Shown piece after piece: positions 17,072 through 25,876 of a DNA stretch of 64,000 nt. A program made the translations under genes and the position numbers. The notes under the pieces are model-generated. The model did no database searches. It was not told where the DNA came from and was given only the letters and a program-made list of their open reading frames with translations. Every line of letters starts with the position of its first letter. Within the stretch, counting starts at the first letter, position 1. The DNA is from Flagellimonas sp. HMM57 (GTDB lineage Bacteria > Bacteroidota > Bacteroidia > Flavobacteriales > Flavobacteriaceae): the NCBI RefSeq assembly GCF_021390175.1, contig NZ_CP090004.1, positions 992,001-1,056,000 of the forward strand. Reading direction: 5' to 3'.

Positions 17072-18958
17072 TTAAGAGTTAAATATTCGTTCGTAATCTT
17101 CTACTGAACCATTGTCCAAACAACATTCAATTATACGTCTGCCCAATGGGTTCAATGTATCATCTTGAAACTGTGCCAGTGTCTGGATAAAGAAATCATA
17201 CAATATTTTAGCACCTTGATCATATGCTTCTTTTCCAACTTCTTCCTGATATTCCACTTTTAGAAACCATTTTGGAATTTGCCGTCCTTCAACTTTCATG
17301 GTATTCATGGCATAACCCAATAGGCTGCATCTAGAAGCGCTTAGTCTATGCGGGGAAAAGTTTGCGTTACCTCTACGTGCAAGATATTCACGGCTAATCC
17401 ATTGCGGCATAAAGCTTGTTTTCCAAGCACCAATATGCTGATTTGGCGTGAGAATGTACTTCACCTTTGGGGTATTTTGTATTTGCTCGAGCAATAGATT
17501 GGCTTGTTTTACTTTTTTACCTGTGGCAAATGGCCAATAACTACCTACACCTTCACTACCAATACCTTTGGTCTGGATAATACTAGGATTTGCATGCCCT
17601 CTAGGTGCTACCAAACGCCATAGCCAAGCCAATGCCGGAGGCAAGATGTGCATCATACCAACAATTCCATAATTTGGGTTTTCCATGGTACAAGGTGGTG
17701 TTCGGAAACCAATGCTCCTGATATCGACCTTTACCGGTTTGGAGTATACGCCCGGTACAGATTCACGTGGTAAAATCACCCTTGGATTTGGACAGGGCAC
17801 TCCTGGTTCATCTTCCTTATGATCCCAAATCATTGCATGTCCACCCGGAACAGCTTCTATATTTAAAAACAGTAAAGGATTTTTCGGTTGTGCCGTGATT
17901 TTTTCAAGCATGGTATCCTTCCCATATTCATCAATATGGTCAACACGGACGAACCAAGCGTCTTCCGCATCCTCTAGCCATAACTTCTTCTTATCTTTTT
18001 GAAGATTAGGATGGCACAACGCCATATCATCGGTTACAGGTTCTAGATCACAGGTTCTTGGAAGTTCTATTGTACGCTCTTCACCAGTGAGCACATTCTT
18101 ACCCAATAACAGACTACCATCTGACTTTCGGTGGGGCAGTTGCAGCATTTCACTTTTACCACCACCACTTGCTCCTTCGTGCATCATGGTTATCACATTG
18201 TCATAAGGTGTAATAACACGTACTGTAGAACAGTGAGCAGTAACCCAACCTTCATCTTCCCCTTTACCGATCAACATTCCGTATACACCTTTTTTAGCAC
18301 TTGGCCCTGGATATAAATTGTATGCGAACATTTCGTATTTACCCGGTATTCTGTTGTGTACCACGACTTGTTTTCCTTCAAAATGGGTATGGCGAAAAGG
18401 TGGGGCAGCATATATTACTGCTTCTGGCGCAAAATCTTCAGGTAGTTTATCTGGATCAAGTATGCCTTGTAAAAGGGCCAGTCCCAGTCCAAAAAAACCT
18501 GTATTGGCGGGAATGATAGCTACTGCAGCATACCCCATGCCAGGTTGGCCGGCATTAAAATAAAACATTGCCAAATCCTGTGTTTTCAGCCATTCAAATG
18601 TTTCTTCCCTTAGCGAATCAAAAGCATAACCAAACCGTTTTTCAAAGGTAGGTTTATCTGTGGGCAGATCATCAGCTATCACCATACAGTCTGGATCGCG
18701 TCGACGCATGTATGCTTCGGTATAGTTGGCTGCAATACCATTTTTTGTACGGGCCACTTCAGCTTCAAGATAGCTGCGCCCATCTGGCAAATCGAATCGC
18801 ACTTCATGAAAGTTGCTCTCTTTACCGCCAGCGGCCAGCTCTACCAATTCCTGTGCATTTCTTGCAACAGTAACACTTGGTGCTACTTCCAGCAAGTCTT
18901 CTAGTTCCTTAATGCTACCAACCGGGAGCTTTTCTAGGGTCATTTCCATTTCGGTCAT
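17072..18958 (-). CDS. DUF4914 family protein, PEPCK-like P-loop enzyme of unknown function
   Basis: 628 residues that I associate with DUF4914. No signal peptide or membrane segment. A phosphate-binding loop GASGGGKSEM spans residues 262-271 and is preceded by VITMMHEG; in pckA, the next gene downstream, the equivalent element is GLSGTGKTT. Further conserved-looking blocks are PNYGIVGMMHILPPALAW, APRGHANPSI and HRLSASRCSLLGYAM. The likeness to phosphoenolpyruvate carboxykinase is my inference from the loop and the setting; the product has no known reaction. It lies 69 bp after the SLC13 gene and may belong to the usp-SLC13 unit, placing it near carboxylate transport and PEP/oxaloacetate metabolism. 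Confidence 0.75.
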   Translation of the reverse strand: MTEMEMTLEKLPVGSIKELEDLLEVAPSVTVARNAQELVELAAGGKESNFHEVRFDLPDGRSYLEAEVARTKNGIAANYTEAYMRRRDPDCMVIADDLPTDKPTFEKRFGYAFDSLREETFEWLKTQDLAMFYFNAGQPGMGYAAVAIIPANTGFFGLGLALLQGILDPDKLPEDFAPEAVIYAAPPFRHTHFEGKQVVVHNRIPGKYEMFAYNLYPGPSAKKGVYGMLIGKGEDEGWVTAHCSTVRVITPYDNVITMMHEGASGGGKSEMLQLPHRKSDGSLLLGKNVLTGEERTIELPRTCDLEPVTDDMALCHPNLQKDKKKLWLEDAEDAWFVRVDHIDEYGKDTMLEKITAQPKNPLLFLNIEAVPGGHAMIWDHKEDEPGVPCPNPRVILPRESVPGVYSKPVKVDIRSIGFRTPPCTMENPNYGIVGMMHILPPALAWLWRLVAPRGHANPSIIQTKGIGSEGVGSYWPFATGKKVKQANLLLEQIQNTPKVKYILTPNQHIGAWKTSFMPQWISREYLARRGNANFSPHRLSASRCSLLGYAMNTMKVEGRQIPKWFLKVEYQEEVGKEAYDQGAKILYDFFIQTLAQFQDDTLNPLGRRIIECCLDNGSVEDYERIFNS

Positions 18959-19027
18959 TTTATATTTGATTTATTGCGTGATATTCTTATTATGATTAGT
19001 ATCTCTTATTCAATTCAAAAGTTATGT

Positions 19028-20866
19028 TCAAAAACTCCAAACCAACGGCACTATCAATATCGTTGCTATAAAAAACAGCAGCAATAACGGTCCACCTACC
19101 CTGATATAGTCAATAAACTTATATCCCCCAGAAGACATTACCATGGCATTTGTGGTAGTACCTACAGGAGTTAAAAATGCTGTTGAAGCGCTTATGGCAA
19201 CCGTAATTAAATATGGCTTTGGAGAAACACCCAATGATGTTGCCGCCAATAAAGCTATTGGTGCCATGAGCACTGCAGTGGCAGAATTATTAATGGTTTG
19301 GCTAAACGCCGTCGTCAGTAAAAAAATACCGCCCAGAAGAACTGTTGGATGTATGCTCCCCAACATATCCACTAATCCATTAGCTGCCATTTCGGCGACC
19401 CCTGTCTTTTGAAGAGCAGTCCCCATGGGTATCATAGCGGCAATCATAACAACACTTGTCCAGCTAATACCTTTATATGCTTTTGATATAGGTACGCATC
19501 GTGTCAACAACATAATTCCCGCACAAATGAGCGCAGCTATCGCGCCGGGGAACACTTTAAACACTAAGAGCAATATCATTAAGATAAGAGTTCCCATAGC
19601 TATGTAGCTTCTTGTGCTGAGTGTAGCAACATTTTTGGAGAGTGCTTCAGGACTACCAGAAATAACCACATTCTCGTATAGCGACTTTAAGGTTTCTATG
19701 TTTTCCCAAGGACCTCGTATTACAAAAGCATCACCTGCTTCCATTTTTATCTTACCCGAAAGTGGTCTGTTATTTCTTGATGCGGCCAGCAATTGGACCC
19801 CAGCCCTTTTTAAATAATTTCCCAAGTTTATGGTCCTACCTACGAAAATAGAGTTTGGTGTCAATAGCATTTCTGCCATACCTACTTCTTGATTGATCAA
19901 TTCGTTTTTTAACGTGTCCATTTCCGCAGGTGTTGGAATGACGCCCAAACTAAATTTTAAGACCAATTTATCGACTGCCTCAGGCGTTCCCTTCACGGTA
20001 ATGATATCATGATACCGCATTTCCGTATCAGGTTCGGGAAGCTCTACAAATTGTGGCACTCTTTTTTTGAGCGGGCTTGGGTGCCTTCGCTTTAAACGCA
20101 TAACAACTACCTTATGGGTGCCTTCAAAATCCCAATCTCCAATTTTAGTGTTTATCAAAGGAGACATAGATCGAATTCTCAGTCGATATAAATTGTCCCC
20201 AATACTATAGTTTGAAATCCATTTGTGCATTTCTGCATCAATATCCGCAGGCCTTTCATTGGTCTGCCTTTTGGGCAATAATCGATATCCTATGTATCTG
20301 AAATAAACGATGGCGATAATCAGCAATGGCAAACCTATAAGACCAAATTCGAAGAATGAGAACCCTTCAAGATTATTCTCAATAAGTGTATTGCTCGCTA
20401 TAATGTTTGGCGGTGTACCCGTTAAGGTCAATAATCCACCTGTATTTGAACCAAACGCTACCGGCATTAATAATTTTGATGGCAGTGTCCCTGCACTCCA
20501 AGCTGCTGAAACAGTTACCGGAAGTAAAGCTGCAACCGTTCCTGTATTACTAACAAAGCCTGAAAGAACGCTGGCGCCCAATGTAACAATGACCAGTAAT
20601 TTTGGCACGCTTTTACCAGCCCAGCTTACAAAACGCTGACCGGCCAGAGCCGTCCAACCAGTTCTCGATAATCCCTCACCAATAATGAACAGTGCGGCTA
20701 TCATGATTACCGTGGTGTTACTAAAACCACCAAGGGTCTCACTAACATTAAGTATCCCTGTCAAATAAAGCGACAACATTGACATTAGTGCCACAACATC
20801 TGGTTGAAATTTCCCCCAGACAAACAAAGTAATTGTAATACCTAGTATTACGAGTAGTGTTAACAT
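19028..20866 (-). CDS. SLC13/DASS family permease with RCK-C (TrkA-C) domains
   Basis: 612 residues. Two membrane halves (about 1-195 and 415-612), each with a re-entrant hairpin signature (SNTGTVAALLP and INNSATAVLMAP, the SNT/NNS substrate and sodium motifs of the DASS family), flank a soluble middle with two RCK-C-type domains (about 215-300 and 325-405, the second holding DAFVIRGPWENI). Such proteins carry di- or tricarboxylates or sulfate into the cell with sodium; RCK-C domains suggest ligand gating. It follows a usp gene by 22 bp and precedes DUF4914. With pckA close by, a C4-dicarboxylate is an attractive substrate, but that is inference. Confidence 0.88.
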   Translation of the reverse strand: MLTLLVILGITITLFVWGKFQPDVVALMSMLSLYLTGILNVSETLGGFSNTTVIMIAALFIIGEGLSRTGWTALAGQRFVSWAGKSVPKLLVIVTLGASVLSGFVSNTGTVAALLPVTVSAAWSAGTLPSKLLMPVAFGSNTGGLLTLTGTPPNIIASNTLIENNLEGFSFFEFGLIGLPLLIIAIVYFRYIGYRLLPKRQTNERPADIDAEMHKWISNYSIGDNLYRLRIRSMSPLINTKIGDWDFEGTHKVVVMRLKRRHPSPLKKRVPQFVELPEPDTEMRYHDIITVKGTPEAVDKLVLKFSLGVIPTPAEMDTLKNELINQEVGMAEMLLTPNSIFVGRTINLGNYLKRAGVQLLAASRNNRPLSGKIKMEAGDAFVIRGPWENIETLKSLYENVVISGSPEALSKNVATLSTRSYIAMGTLILMILLLVFKVFPGAIAALICAGIMLLTRCVPISKAYKGISWTSVVMIAAMIPMGTALQKTGVAEMAANGLVDMLGSIHPTVLLGGIFLLTTAFSQTINNSATAVLMAPIALLAATSLGVSPKPYLITVAISASTAFLTPVGTTTNAMVMSSGGYKFIDYIRVGGPLLLLFFIATILIVPLVWSF

Positions 20867-20888
20867 AGTATAGTTGTTGAAATTGGTA

Positions 20889-21680
20889 TTAATCCAAGGT
20901 TAAAACAGGGATTTCCGAATGCAAAGTCAACAGTTTTGTCAAGCGCCCCTCCGATGGGGTGCTATTTTTTGTATGATTTCTGGGCAGAATTGCCAAAAGG
21001 TCAATATTCTTCTTTGTGATATAATCCAAAATTCCTTCCTCCACATCTTGATTTTTACTAAAAGCATGTTCTTCGTAAAAATGCTCCAAGTAGTATTTGA
21101 GTAGATTTTCATTGCTATCTACAATAGACTCTTCTGCATAAACGGACTCTTTATAAATTGTCAATACATGCACCCTAGAGTCAAAGGTTCTGGAAATATC
21201 CAGAAGTGTACGCAACACTTCTTTATCGTCTATTTTCTCATTGCCCAAAACCAAGGCTATGTCATTGGGTTCTTTAATATCACATCCAAACGGCACTGAT
21301 ATTACGGGGCAGTTGGCCTCCAATGCCAATCTAGATGTATTTGTTATGGCCTCGTCCGTACTTTTGTCCCCCATGGTTCCCATAACTATTAAATTGGCCT
21401 CATGCTCCTCTTGTGTTTCAAGAATCTTTTTTATGATTTCCCCTTTGGCCGTAATAAAAGAAGGAGTATTTTTCACTTTTCGTTGAAACGATTTCAAAAC
21501 GTTGGAGAAATCTATTTTTAAAGTTTCTTCCTCAGACTCCGTTATTGGCATAGAGGCTACGTACAACGCTAATATGTCGACATCCCTATTTGGTCCAGCT
21601 AAGCTCATTGCATACTTCATAGCATTTATCGAGGCTTCTGAAAAATCAAAAGGAATTAAAAATTTAGTGATTAGATTCAT
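20889..21680 (-). CDS. universal stress protein, two-domain
   Basis: 263 residues, two tandem Usp folds. The first starts KFLIPFDFSEASINAMKYA and ends MGTMGDKSTDEAITNTSRLAL with a decayed GX2GX9G(S/T) ATP loop; the second (from about residue 140) is more degenerate and ends EIPVLTLD. It opens a probable unit usp-SLC13-DUF4914. A TGAC-N4-ATCA box over a perfect TAATTTTG element lies upstream, the same arrangement as for the other low-oxygen promoters here. It is the first of three usp genes in the window; binding of ATP cannot be assumed because both loops are weak. Confidence 0.88.
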   Translation of the reverse strand: MNLITKFLIPFDFSEASINAMKYAMSLAGPNRDVDILALYVASMPITESEEETLKIDFSNVLKSFQRKVKNTPSFITAKGEIIKKILETQEEHEANLIVMGTMGDKSTDEAITNTSRLALEANCPVISVPFGCDIKEPNDIALVLGNEKIDDKEVLRTLLDISRTFDSRVHVLTIYKESVYAEESIVDSNENLLKYYLEHFYEEHAFSKNQDVEEGILDYITKKNIDLLAILPRNHTKNSTPSEGRLTKLLTLHSEIPVLTLD

Positions 21681-21714
21681 ACCTGAAAGATTTAAATGAC
21701 AAAATTCATGACTT

Positions 21715-21757
21715 CAAAATTATAGCTGGACACGGACCTAAAACATGACGGAAATCA
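21715..21757 (-). promoter_or_regulatory. Crp/Fnr-type box and -7 element of the first usp gene
   Basis: TGACGGAAATCA at 21746-21757, centred 29.5 bp upstream of TAATTTTG (21722 down to 21715), a perfect TAnnTTTG. The usp start codon is at 21680. One half-site is TGAC rather than TGAT. Confidence 0.62.
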
Positions 21758-21871
21758 GGTTTTGGATATTTAGCATGAGAAAACTCGATTTCTATTTTTT
21801 CACAATGGACAAAGAAGAAATTTTGGACATATTGGCTATCTTTAAAATCATTTTAAAAAACGACTGAGCAC

Positions 21872-22828
21872 ATGGAAATTGTTATAGGAATAGACATTGG
21901 TGGAACCAAGACCAAAATTGGATTGGTGGACAAAAATGGAAAATGCCTTGTCAAAACTTTCTTTAGAACCAAGGAGTTTCCAGATTTGGATACTTATCTT
22001 GATAAAATCCGTAGCACATCGGAAGAACTTATTGAAAATTTAGGAAAGAAGGTCACTATTCTGGGGTGCGGTATTGGAGCACCAAACGCTTCTAGCAAAA
22101 GAGGAACTATAGAAAACGCCAGTAATCTGCTTTGGAAAGGCAGTGTTCCCATTCTTGAAAAATTGAAGGAACGTATGGATATGCCCATGAGAATCATGAA
22201 CGATGCGAGTGCTGCCGCATTGGGTGAAATGCTTTTTGGACGAGGTAGGAACATGACCGATTTTATAGTAGTAACATTGGGCACAGGTTTTGGTGCCGGC
22301 ATTGTTGCCAATGGGCAACTCATAGACGGCTATGATGGTTTTGCAGGAGAATTGGGCCATGTAGACATGACCATAGGGGACGGTAGATTAACAGGACTGG
22401 GGGTTCGAGGCGGACTGGAGGCCTATGTTTCCGCAACAGGTCTAAAGCGTACTATAATGTATATGTTGAGCAAATATATGGTGGATTCAAGATTTAAGGA
22501 CGTAGCCTACAATGACCTTCATGGAGAAGATATCACCAAAGCTGCCGAAGAAGGTGATGTTATTGCTGTAAAGGCATTTGATTATACTGCAAAAATAATG
22601 GCGTTGGCGTTGGCAAATTTTACCGCTTTTACCCAACCTGAAGCTTTTATTTTAATGGGCGGTCTTGTCAATAGTGGAAAGTGGATAAAAGAACCCCTAG
22701 AGAAATATTTTAACGAATACCTTTTAGATGTATATAAAGGTAAGGTCAAACTACTGGAATCTGGAATGGATGGTAAAACTGCTGCCATTTGTGGCGCTGC
22801 TGCGCTCATATGGGAAGACAAAAAATAA
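21872..22828 (+). CDS. ROK family sugar kinase-like protein
   Basis: 318 residues of the ROK family (repressors, ORFs, kinases) without the DNA-binding N-terminus, so a kinase type. The phosphate-1 motif IGIDIGGTKTKIGLVD is at residues 4-19 and the ROK signature region runs LGTGFGAGIVANGQLIDGYDGFAGELGHVDM. The zinc motif usually found after GHV (CXCGX2GC) is gone: the same place reads TIGDGRLTGLGVRGGLEAYVS with no cysteine. Several active ROK glucokinases keep that zinc site, so activity may differ. It is likely a cytoplasmic glucose or N-acetyl-hexosamine kinase. It stands alone, divergent from the usp operon. Confidence 0.88.
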   Translation: MEIVIGIDIGGTKTKIGLVDKNGKCLVKTFFRTKEFPDLDTYLDKIRSTSEELIENLGKKVTILGCGIGAPNASSKRGTIENASNLLWKGSVPILEKLKERMDMPMRIMNDASAAALGEMLFGRGRNMTDFIVVTLGTGFGAGIVANGQLIDGYDGFAGELGHVDMTIGDGRLTGLGVRGGLEAYVSATGLKRTIMYMLSKYMVDSRFKDVAYNDLHGEDITKAAEEGDVIAVKAFDYTAKIMALALANFTAFTQPEAFILMGGLVNSGKWIKEPLEKYFNEYLLDVYKGKVKLLESGMDGKTAAICGAAALIWEDKK

Positions 22829-23005
22829 ATTTCTTGTTTACCTTTCAATTGGGCATTGTATTTTTTAGAAATTTCCTAGGACTTTTTAACTATTTATAGC
22901 CCACAAAATCAATTTCTTAAATCATAGGGAAATAGTTTCAGTTAGAAATAGACCTGTTTCAACATCGTCTTATTGCTTTCATATTTTAAGGTTCTACCTT
23001 TGGAA

Positions 23006-23049
23006 TGATAAGTATCATATTTATTCGAATCATTAAAAGCAAAACTTTG
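23006..23049 (+). promoter_or_regulatory. Crp/Fnr-type box and -7 element of the DUF2490 gene
   Basis: TGATAAGTATCA at 23006-23017, a perfect palindrome in both half-sites, centred 30.5 bp upstream of AAACTTTG (23042-23049), one mismatch from TAnnTTTG. The start codon is at 23075. Confidence 0.68.
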
Positions 23050-23074
23050 CATATCAATATTCAAAGCGGCTTTT

Positions 23075-23791
23075 ATGGGAGGTGCAAAGCAATTTCCATT
23101 TTTTGTTTTTTTCACAACATTTTTTATTCTAACCCACACAACTTCTTACGGACAAGGCAATAGTGAAGACAGGTCTGGCTCTTGGCTTGTTCTTTATGGC
23201 ACTAACAAAATCCATGAGAAATGGAGCATTCCGCTCGTAGGTATCCTTAGACATCACGACATGTTCGAAAAATATGAATTCGTATTTGTAAGAACAGGAC
23301 TGTCCTATAAAATTAACAACCACTCTGCCTTTACAACTGGAGTCGCCTATTTGAGTTCAAGGAGCTATACCGGATCTGAAGAATTTAGCAATGCGACACA
23401 GTTTTGGGTTTATGAGGAATATAGTTTAAAATCAAAATCAAAAAGAAACAAAATTTCACATAGGTGGCGATTGGAAACCCGATGGAAAAAAAACGCCGAT
23501 GACCTTCATATCAATAATAGATTAAGGTATCGACTTCAGTTTGTTAAATCCTTGTACAAAAATGTCTACTTCAGAACTTTTAATGAGTTCTTTATAAATA
23601 TAGAACCCAAACTGTTCAATCAAAATAGATTTTATATCGGCCTGGGGCAAACAATATCACCATCTCTTAAGGTAGGTATTGGATACTTAAAAAATCATTT
23701 TGATAAATCCGATCATGATGTGGTTAGGATGTCATTAACCTTTAAAACCGACTTTACCAAAAAAGATATGGCACATAATACTACAGAATAA
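23075..23791 (+). CDS. DUF2490 family outer-membrane beta-barrel protein
   Basis: 238 residues. Residues 1-26 form a signal peptide ending TSYGQG. The mature part has alternating beta-strand composition with many aromatic residues (RSGSWLVLYGTNKIHEKWSI; YKINNHSAFTTGVAYL; HRWRLETRW; RLRYRLQF; FNQNRFYIGLGQTI), the look of the DUF2490 family of small outer-membrane barrels. It ends in a short polar tail after FKTDF. A clear Crp/Fnr box lies upstream, so it is probably made at low oxygen, next to a tonB gene with the same kind of promoter. What it carries or does is not known. Confidence 0.82.
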   Translation: MGGAKQFPFFVFFTTFFILTHTTSYGQGNSEDRSGSWLVLYGTNKIHEKWSIPLVGILRHHDMFEKYEFVFVRTGLSYKINNHSAFTTGVAYLSSRSYTGSEEFSNATQFWVYEEYSLKSKSKRNKISHRWRLETRWKKNADDLHINNRLRYRLQFVKSLYKNVYFRTFNEFFINIEPKLFNQNRFYIGLGQTISPSLKVGIGYLKNHFDKSDHDVVRMSLTFKTDFTKKDMAHNTTE

Positions 23792-23830
23792 GGCTGTCAT
23801 GGAACATGAAAACTATTTATCATCCATACC

Positions 23831-23873
23831 TGATTATTATCATATTTTATTTTTTAACCCCTGCATAACTTTA
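23831..23873 (+). promoter_or_regulatory. Crp/Fnr-type box and -7 element of tonB
   Basis: TGATTATTATCA at 23831-23842, centred 29.5 bp upstream of TAACTTTA (23866-23873), one mismatch from TAnnTTTG. The start codon is at 23896, about 20 bases after the expected transcription start. Confidence 0.7.
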
Positions 23874-23895
23874 TCTCAATTAAATAAGAAAAGTC

Positions 23896-24618
23896 ATGAA
23901 ACCAAAAAAGAACCCCAACGCAGATATAGGACGCAATAGCAGTCTTTATTTTATGATAGGTCTTACTTCCGTGCTCTTTGTAACGTGGCAATCATTAGAA
24001 GTGAAGACATATGAGAAGGAATCCGATTTTGCAAATGTAATCGAAGTAATGGACGATCTTAATGAGGATGTCCCGATTACGGAAACCGTGTTGACCGCAC
24101 CACCGCCACCACCGCCGGCAGCTCCAGATGTCATAGAGATTATTGAAGATGTAGAGGACATTGAGGAAACTATTATTGAAAGTACAGAAAGTAGCCAAGA
24201 AGTTTTTGTGGAAGATGCCGTAAGCATAGAAGATGTTGAAGTTGGCGAAATGGAGGAAGAAGAGATAGTGCCCTTTGCCATTATCGAAAATGTTCCCGTT
24301 TTCCCGGGATGTGAGAATTTGAATTCGGAAGAAGAGCGTAAAGCTTGTTTTAACAGAATGGTGCAGGAACATGTGAAAAAGCACTTTAAATACCCTCCCA
24401 CCGCTCTTGAAATGGGAATTACAGGTAAAGTATACGTGCAGTTCGTAATCGACTCCAAGGGAAGAGTAACGGAAATCAAAAAAAGAGGGCCAGATAGATT
24501 ATTGGAAGATGAAGCCGCACGAATCATTGCAGCACTTCCTACGGTAAAACCTGGTGTACAAAGAGGGAAAGCTGTCAAAGTCAACTACGGAATTCCAATA
24601 AACTTTGTAATGCAGTAA
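23896..24618 (+). CDS. tonB: TonB family energy-transducing protein
   Basis: 240 residues. A single membrane anchor (about 15-33, SLYFMIGLTSVLFVTW) follows a short cytoplasmic tail; a proline run (APPPPPPAAP, near 68-77) and a long acidic periplasmic spacer lead to the TonB C-terminal domain (about 150-240) with YPPTALEMGITGKVYVQFVIDSKG and a final VNYGIPINFVMQ strand. It should couple the proton-motive force to TonB-dependent receptors. No exbB/exbD is nearby. The Crp/Fnr box in front marks it as a low-oxygen paralogue. A strong terminator follows. Confidence 0.9.
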   Translation: MKPKKNPNADIGRNSSLYFMIGLTSVLFVTWQSLEVKTYEKESDFANVIEVMDDLNEDVPITETVLTAPPPPPPAAPDVIEIIEDVEDIEETIIESTESSQEVFVEDAVSIEDVEVGEMEEEEIVPFAIIENVPVFPGCENLNSEEERKACFNRMVQEHVKKHFKYPPTALEMGITGKVYVQFVIDSKGRVTEIKKRGPDRLLEDEAARIIAALPTVKPGVQRGKAVKVNYGIPINFVMQ

Positions 24619-24639
24619 CTAACTTAGCCATTTTTTATT

Positions 24640-24670
24640 AGAGGCTCCAGAACACTTAGTCGGAGCCTCT
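24640..24670. terminator. intrinsic terminator between tonB and the convergent hydrolase gene
   Basis: A perfect 9-bp stem AGAGGCTCC / GGAGCCTCT (24640-24648 with 24662-24670) is followed by eight T on the plus strand. A T-run also sits on the other side for minus-strand transcripts (the plus strand reads TTTTTTATT ahead of the stem only as A-rich sequence on the minus side), so it mainly serves tonB. Confidence 0.88.
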
Positions 24671-24679
24671 TTTTTTGTA

Positions 24680-25876
24680 TTAAAACCAGTCAGTATTCAA
24701 GTATTCTTTATTTCTGGAAGCGGTTTCTCTGCTTTTGACCACCAAATGTGTTTTATCAAACTGTCTTGCCCTATAGCCCAAAAGGTGAAAAATAGATTTG
24801 GCCAGAAACCTTGCCACTCTTTGATCGACCAAAAGTGCATCTTTCTTTAACGATTCCCATCGAATTCCTGGAAACCTCACCAAAAGATGGTCCGCTTTTA
24901 TTTTGCGAAGACCTTTCGATATCCATAAAAGTATTGTTGGAATCGACCGTACGTAATAAAATCCTTCATTACCTTGGTTTTGGTATAGGGGCATAAAAAT
25001 CTGCTTTCTCCCTTTGGCCTTTAGAATGGCATTATTCTCCAAGGCTACATTTTCACCATCCGAAATCTCCTGAAAATTCACGAATCCAGGAAGCATCTTA
25101 AAATCGATTCCATGTTTTATATCGTACTGATAATAAATCTCGTAAAACTTATTCGACACCGCACTGGAGTTTAAAACTCCATTTCTGAGTGCGGCCATTT
25201 CGTTGGTGGATAAATTGACAGAATTCGTCAGTGCCAACGTAAAATGGACAAAATCAATACAATTTTTTATGGCATTGATATCATCATGTTGACCACTTTC
25301 ATAACCCATTGACACATAGCCCAGTTCATTGATAAAACTTAGTAAAGCTCCTACCAAATATTCCTCTATTCCCAAAACAATGGGCAGTGGGTAGTTCATT
25401 GCAAATTTCCTATTCAGTAAGCTATCGTTTAAAACTATAAATGGTGAGGTTTCACTAGATGTGGTATGTAAATCTATAAAGTAAAATGGAGGGGTGCTTT
25501 TCTCTAAAATCCCATTGAACAAGGCGTACAATTCCAGTAATTCTTTTTCTTCATCCGTCTCCTGTTCTTCTTTGCCCTTAATCTCATCAATCCTATCAGG
25601 CGACCAAATCCTATTTAAATCTTCAGTCTGAAATCGTACATTCTTTTCAAGTGCCCTTAAATTTCCCGCAATGGCATAAATTTCTCCATAAATTGACTTT
25701 TGCCTGAGTTTTAATTCACGAATAACGTGTTTAAGGGCAAATATTCCAGCTGGCTCATTGCCATGTATTCCCGCAAAAAAAATCACAGTAGGTCCGCTCC
25801 CATCACCTTTAAGATGGTCTATGATTCGTTCAACCTCTGCCGTCTCGTTAAGGGCATGACTATATACTTTTGGCAT
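24680..25876 (-). CDS. succinylglutamate desuccinylase / aspartoacylase family zinc hydrolase
   Basis: 398 residues of the M14-related AstE/AspA family, zinc enzymes that split N-acyl amino acids. The zinc site is visible: AGIHGNEP with H38 and E41, and FIDLHTTS with H137; DLNRIW (about 86-91) matches the substrate-carboxylate block DLNR of aspartoacylase, and GYESGQHDD carries a candidate catalytic glutamate. No signal peptide, so cytoplasmic. The first 17 bases overlap the end of the GCS2-CBS gene, implying coupled translation. A ligase that makes, and a hydrolase that cuts, an amide bond in one operon suggests a linked cycle on an N-acyl or gamma-glutamyl compound; this is inference. Confidence 0.85.
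   Translation of the reverse strand: MPKVYSHALNETAEVERIIDHLKGDGSGPTVIFFAGIHGNEPAGIFALKHVIRELKLRQKSIYGEIYAIAGNLRALEKNVRFQTEDLNRIWSPDRIDEIKGKEEQETDEEKELLELYALFNGILEKSTPPFYFIDLHTTSSETSPFIVLNDSLLNRKFAMNYPLPIVLGIEEYLVGALLSFINELGYVSMGYESGQHDDINAIKNCIDFVHFTLALTNSVNLSTNEMAALRNGVLNSSAVSNKFYEIYYQYDIKHGIDFKMLPGFVNFQEISDGENVALENNAILKAKGRKQIFMPLYQNQGNEGFYYVRSIPTILLWISKGLRKIKADHLLVRFPGIRWESLKKDALLVDQRVARFLAKSIFHLLGYRARQFDKTHLVVKSRETASRNKEYLNTDWF

Noticed and set aside
18993..19004. TGATTAGTATCT upstream of DUF4914, close to the Crp/Fnr box
   Set aside because: One arm is broken and there is no TAnnTTTG element 29.5 bp downstream, so it lacks the geometry of the ten accepted promoters.
21775..21867. A 30-codon frame (MRKLDFYFFTMDKEEILDIL onward) ending 5 bp before the ROK gene
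   Set aside because: Too short, no clear composition or family signal, and its first part overlaps the usp promoter region; chance is the simpler reading.
23946..24584. Long antisense frame of 212 codons inside tonB
   Set aside because: It is a shadow of the Glu/Pro-rich TonB coding sequence (Ser-rich translation), with no start context or family match.
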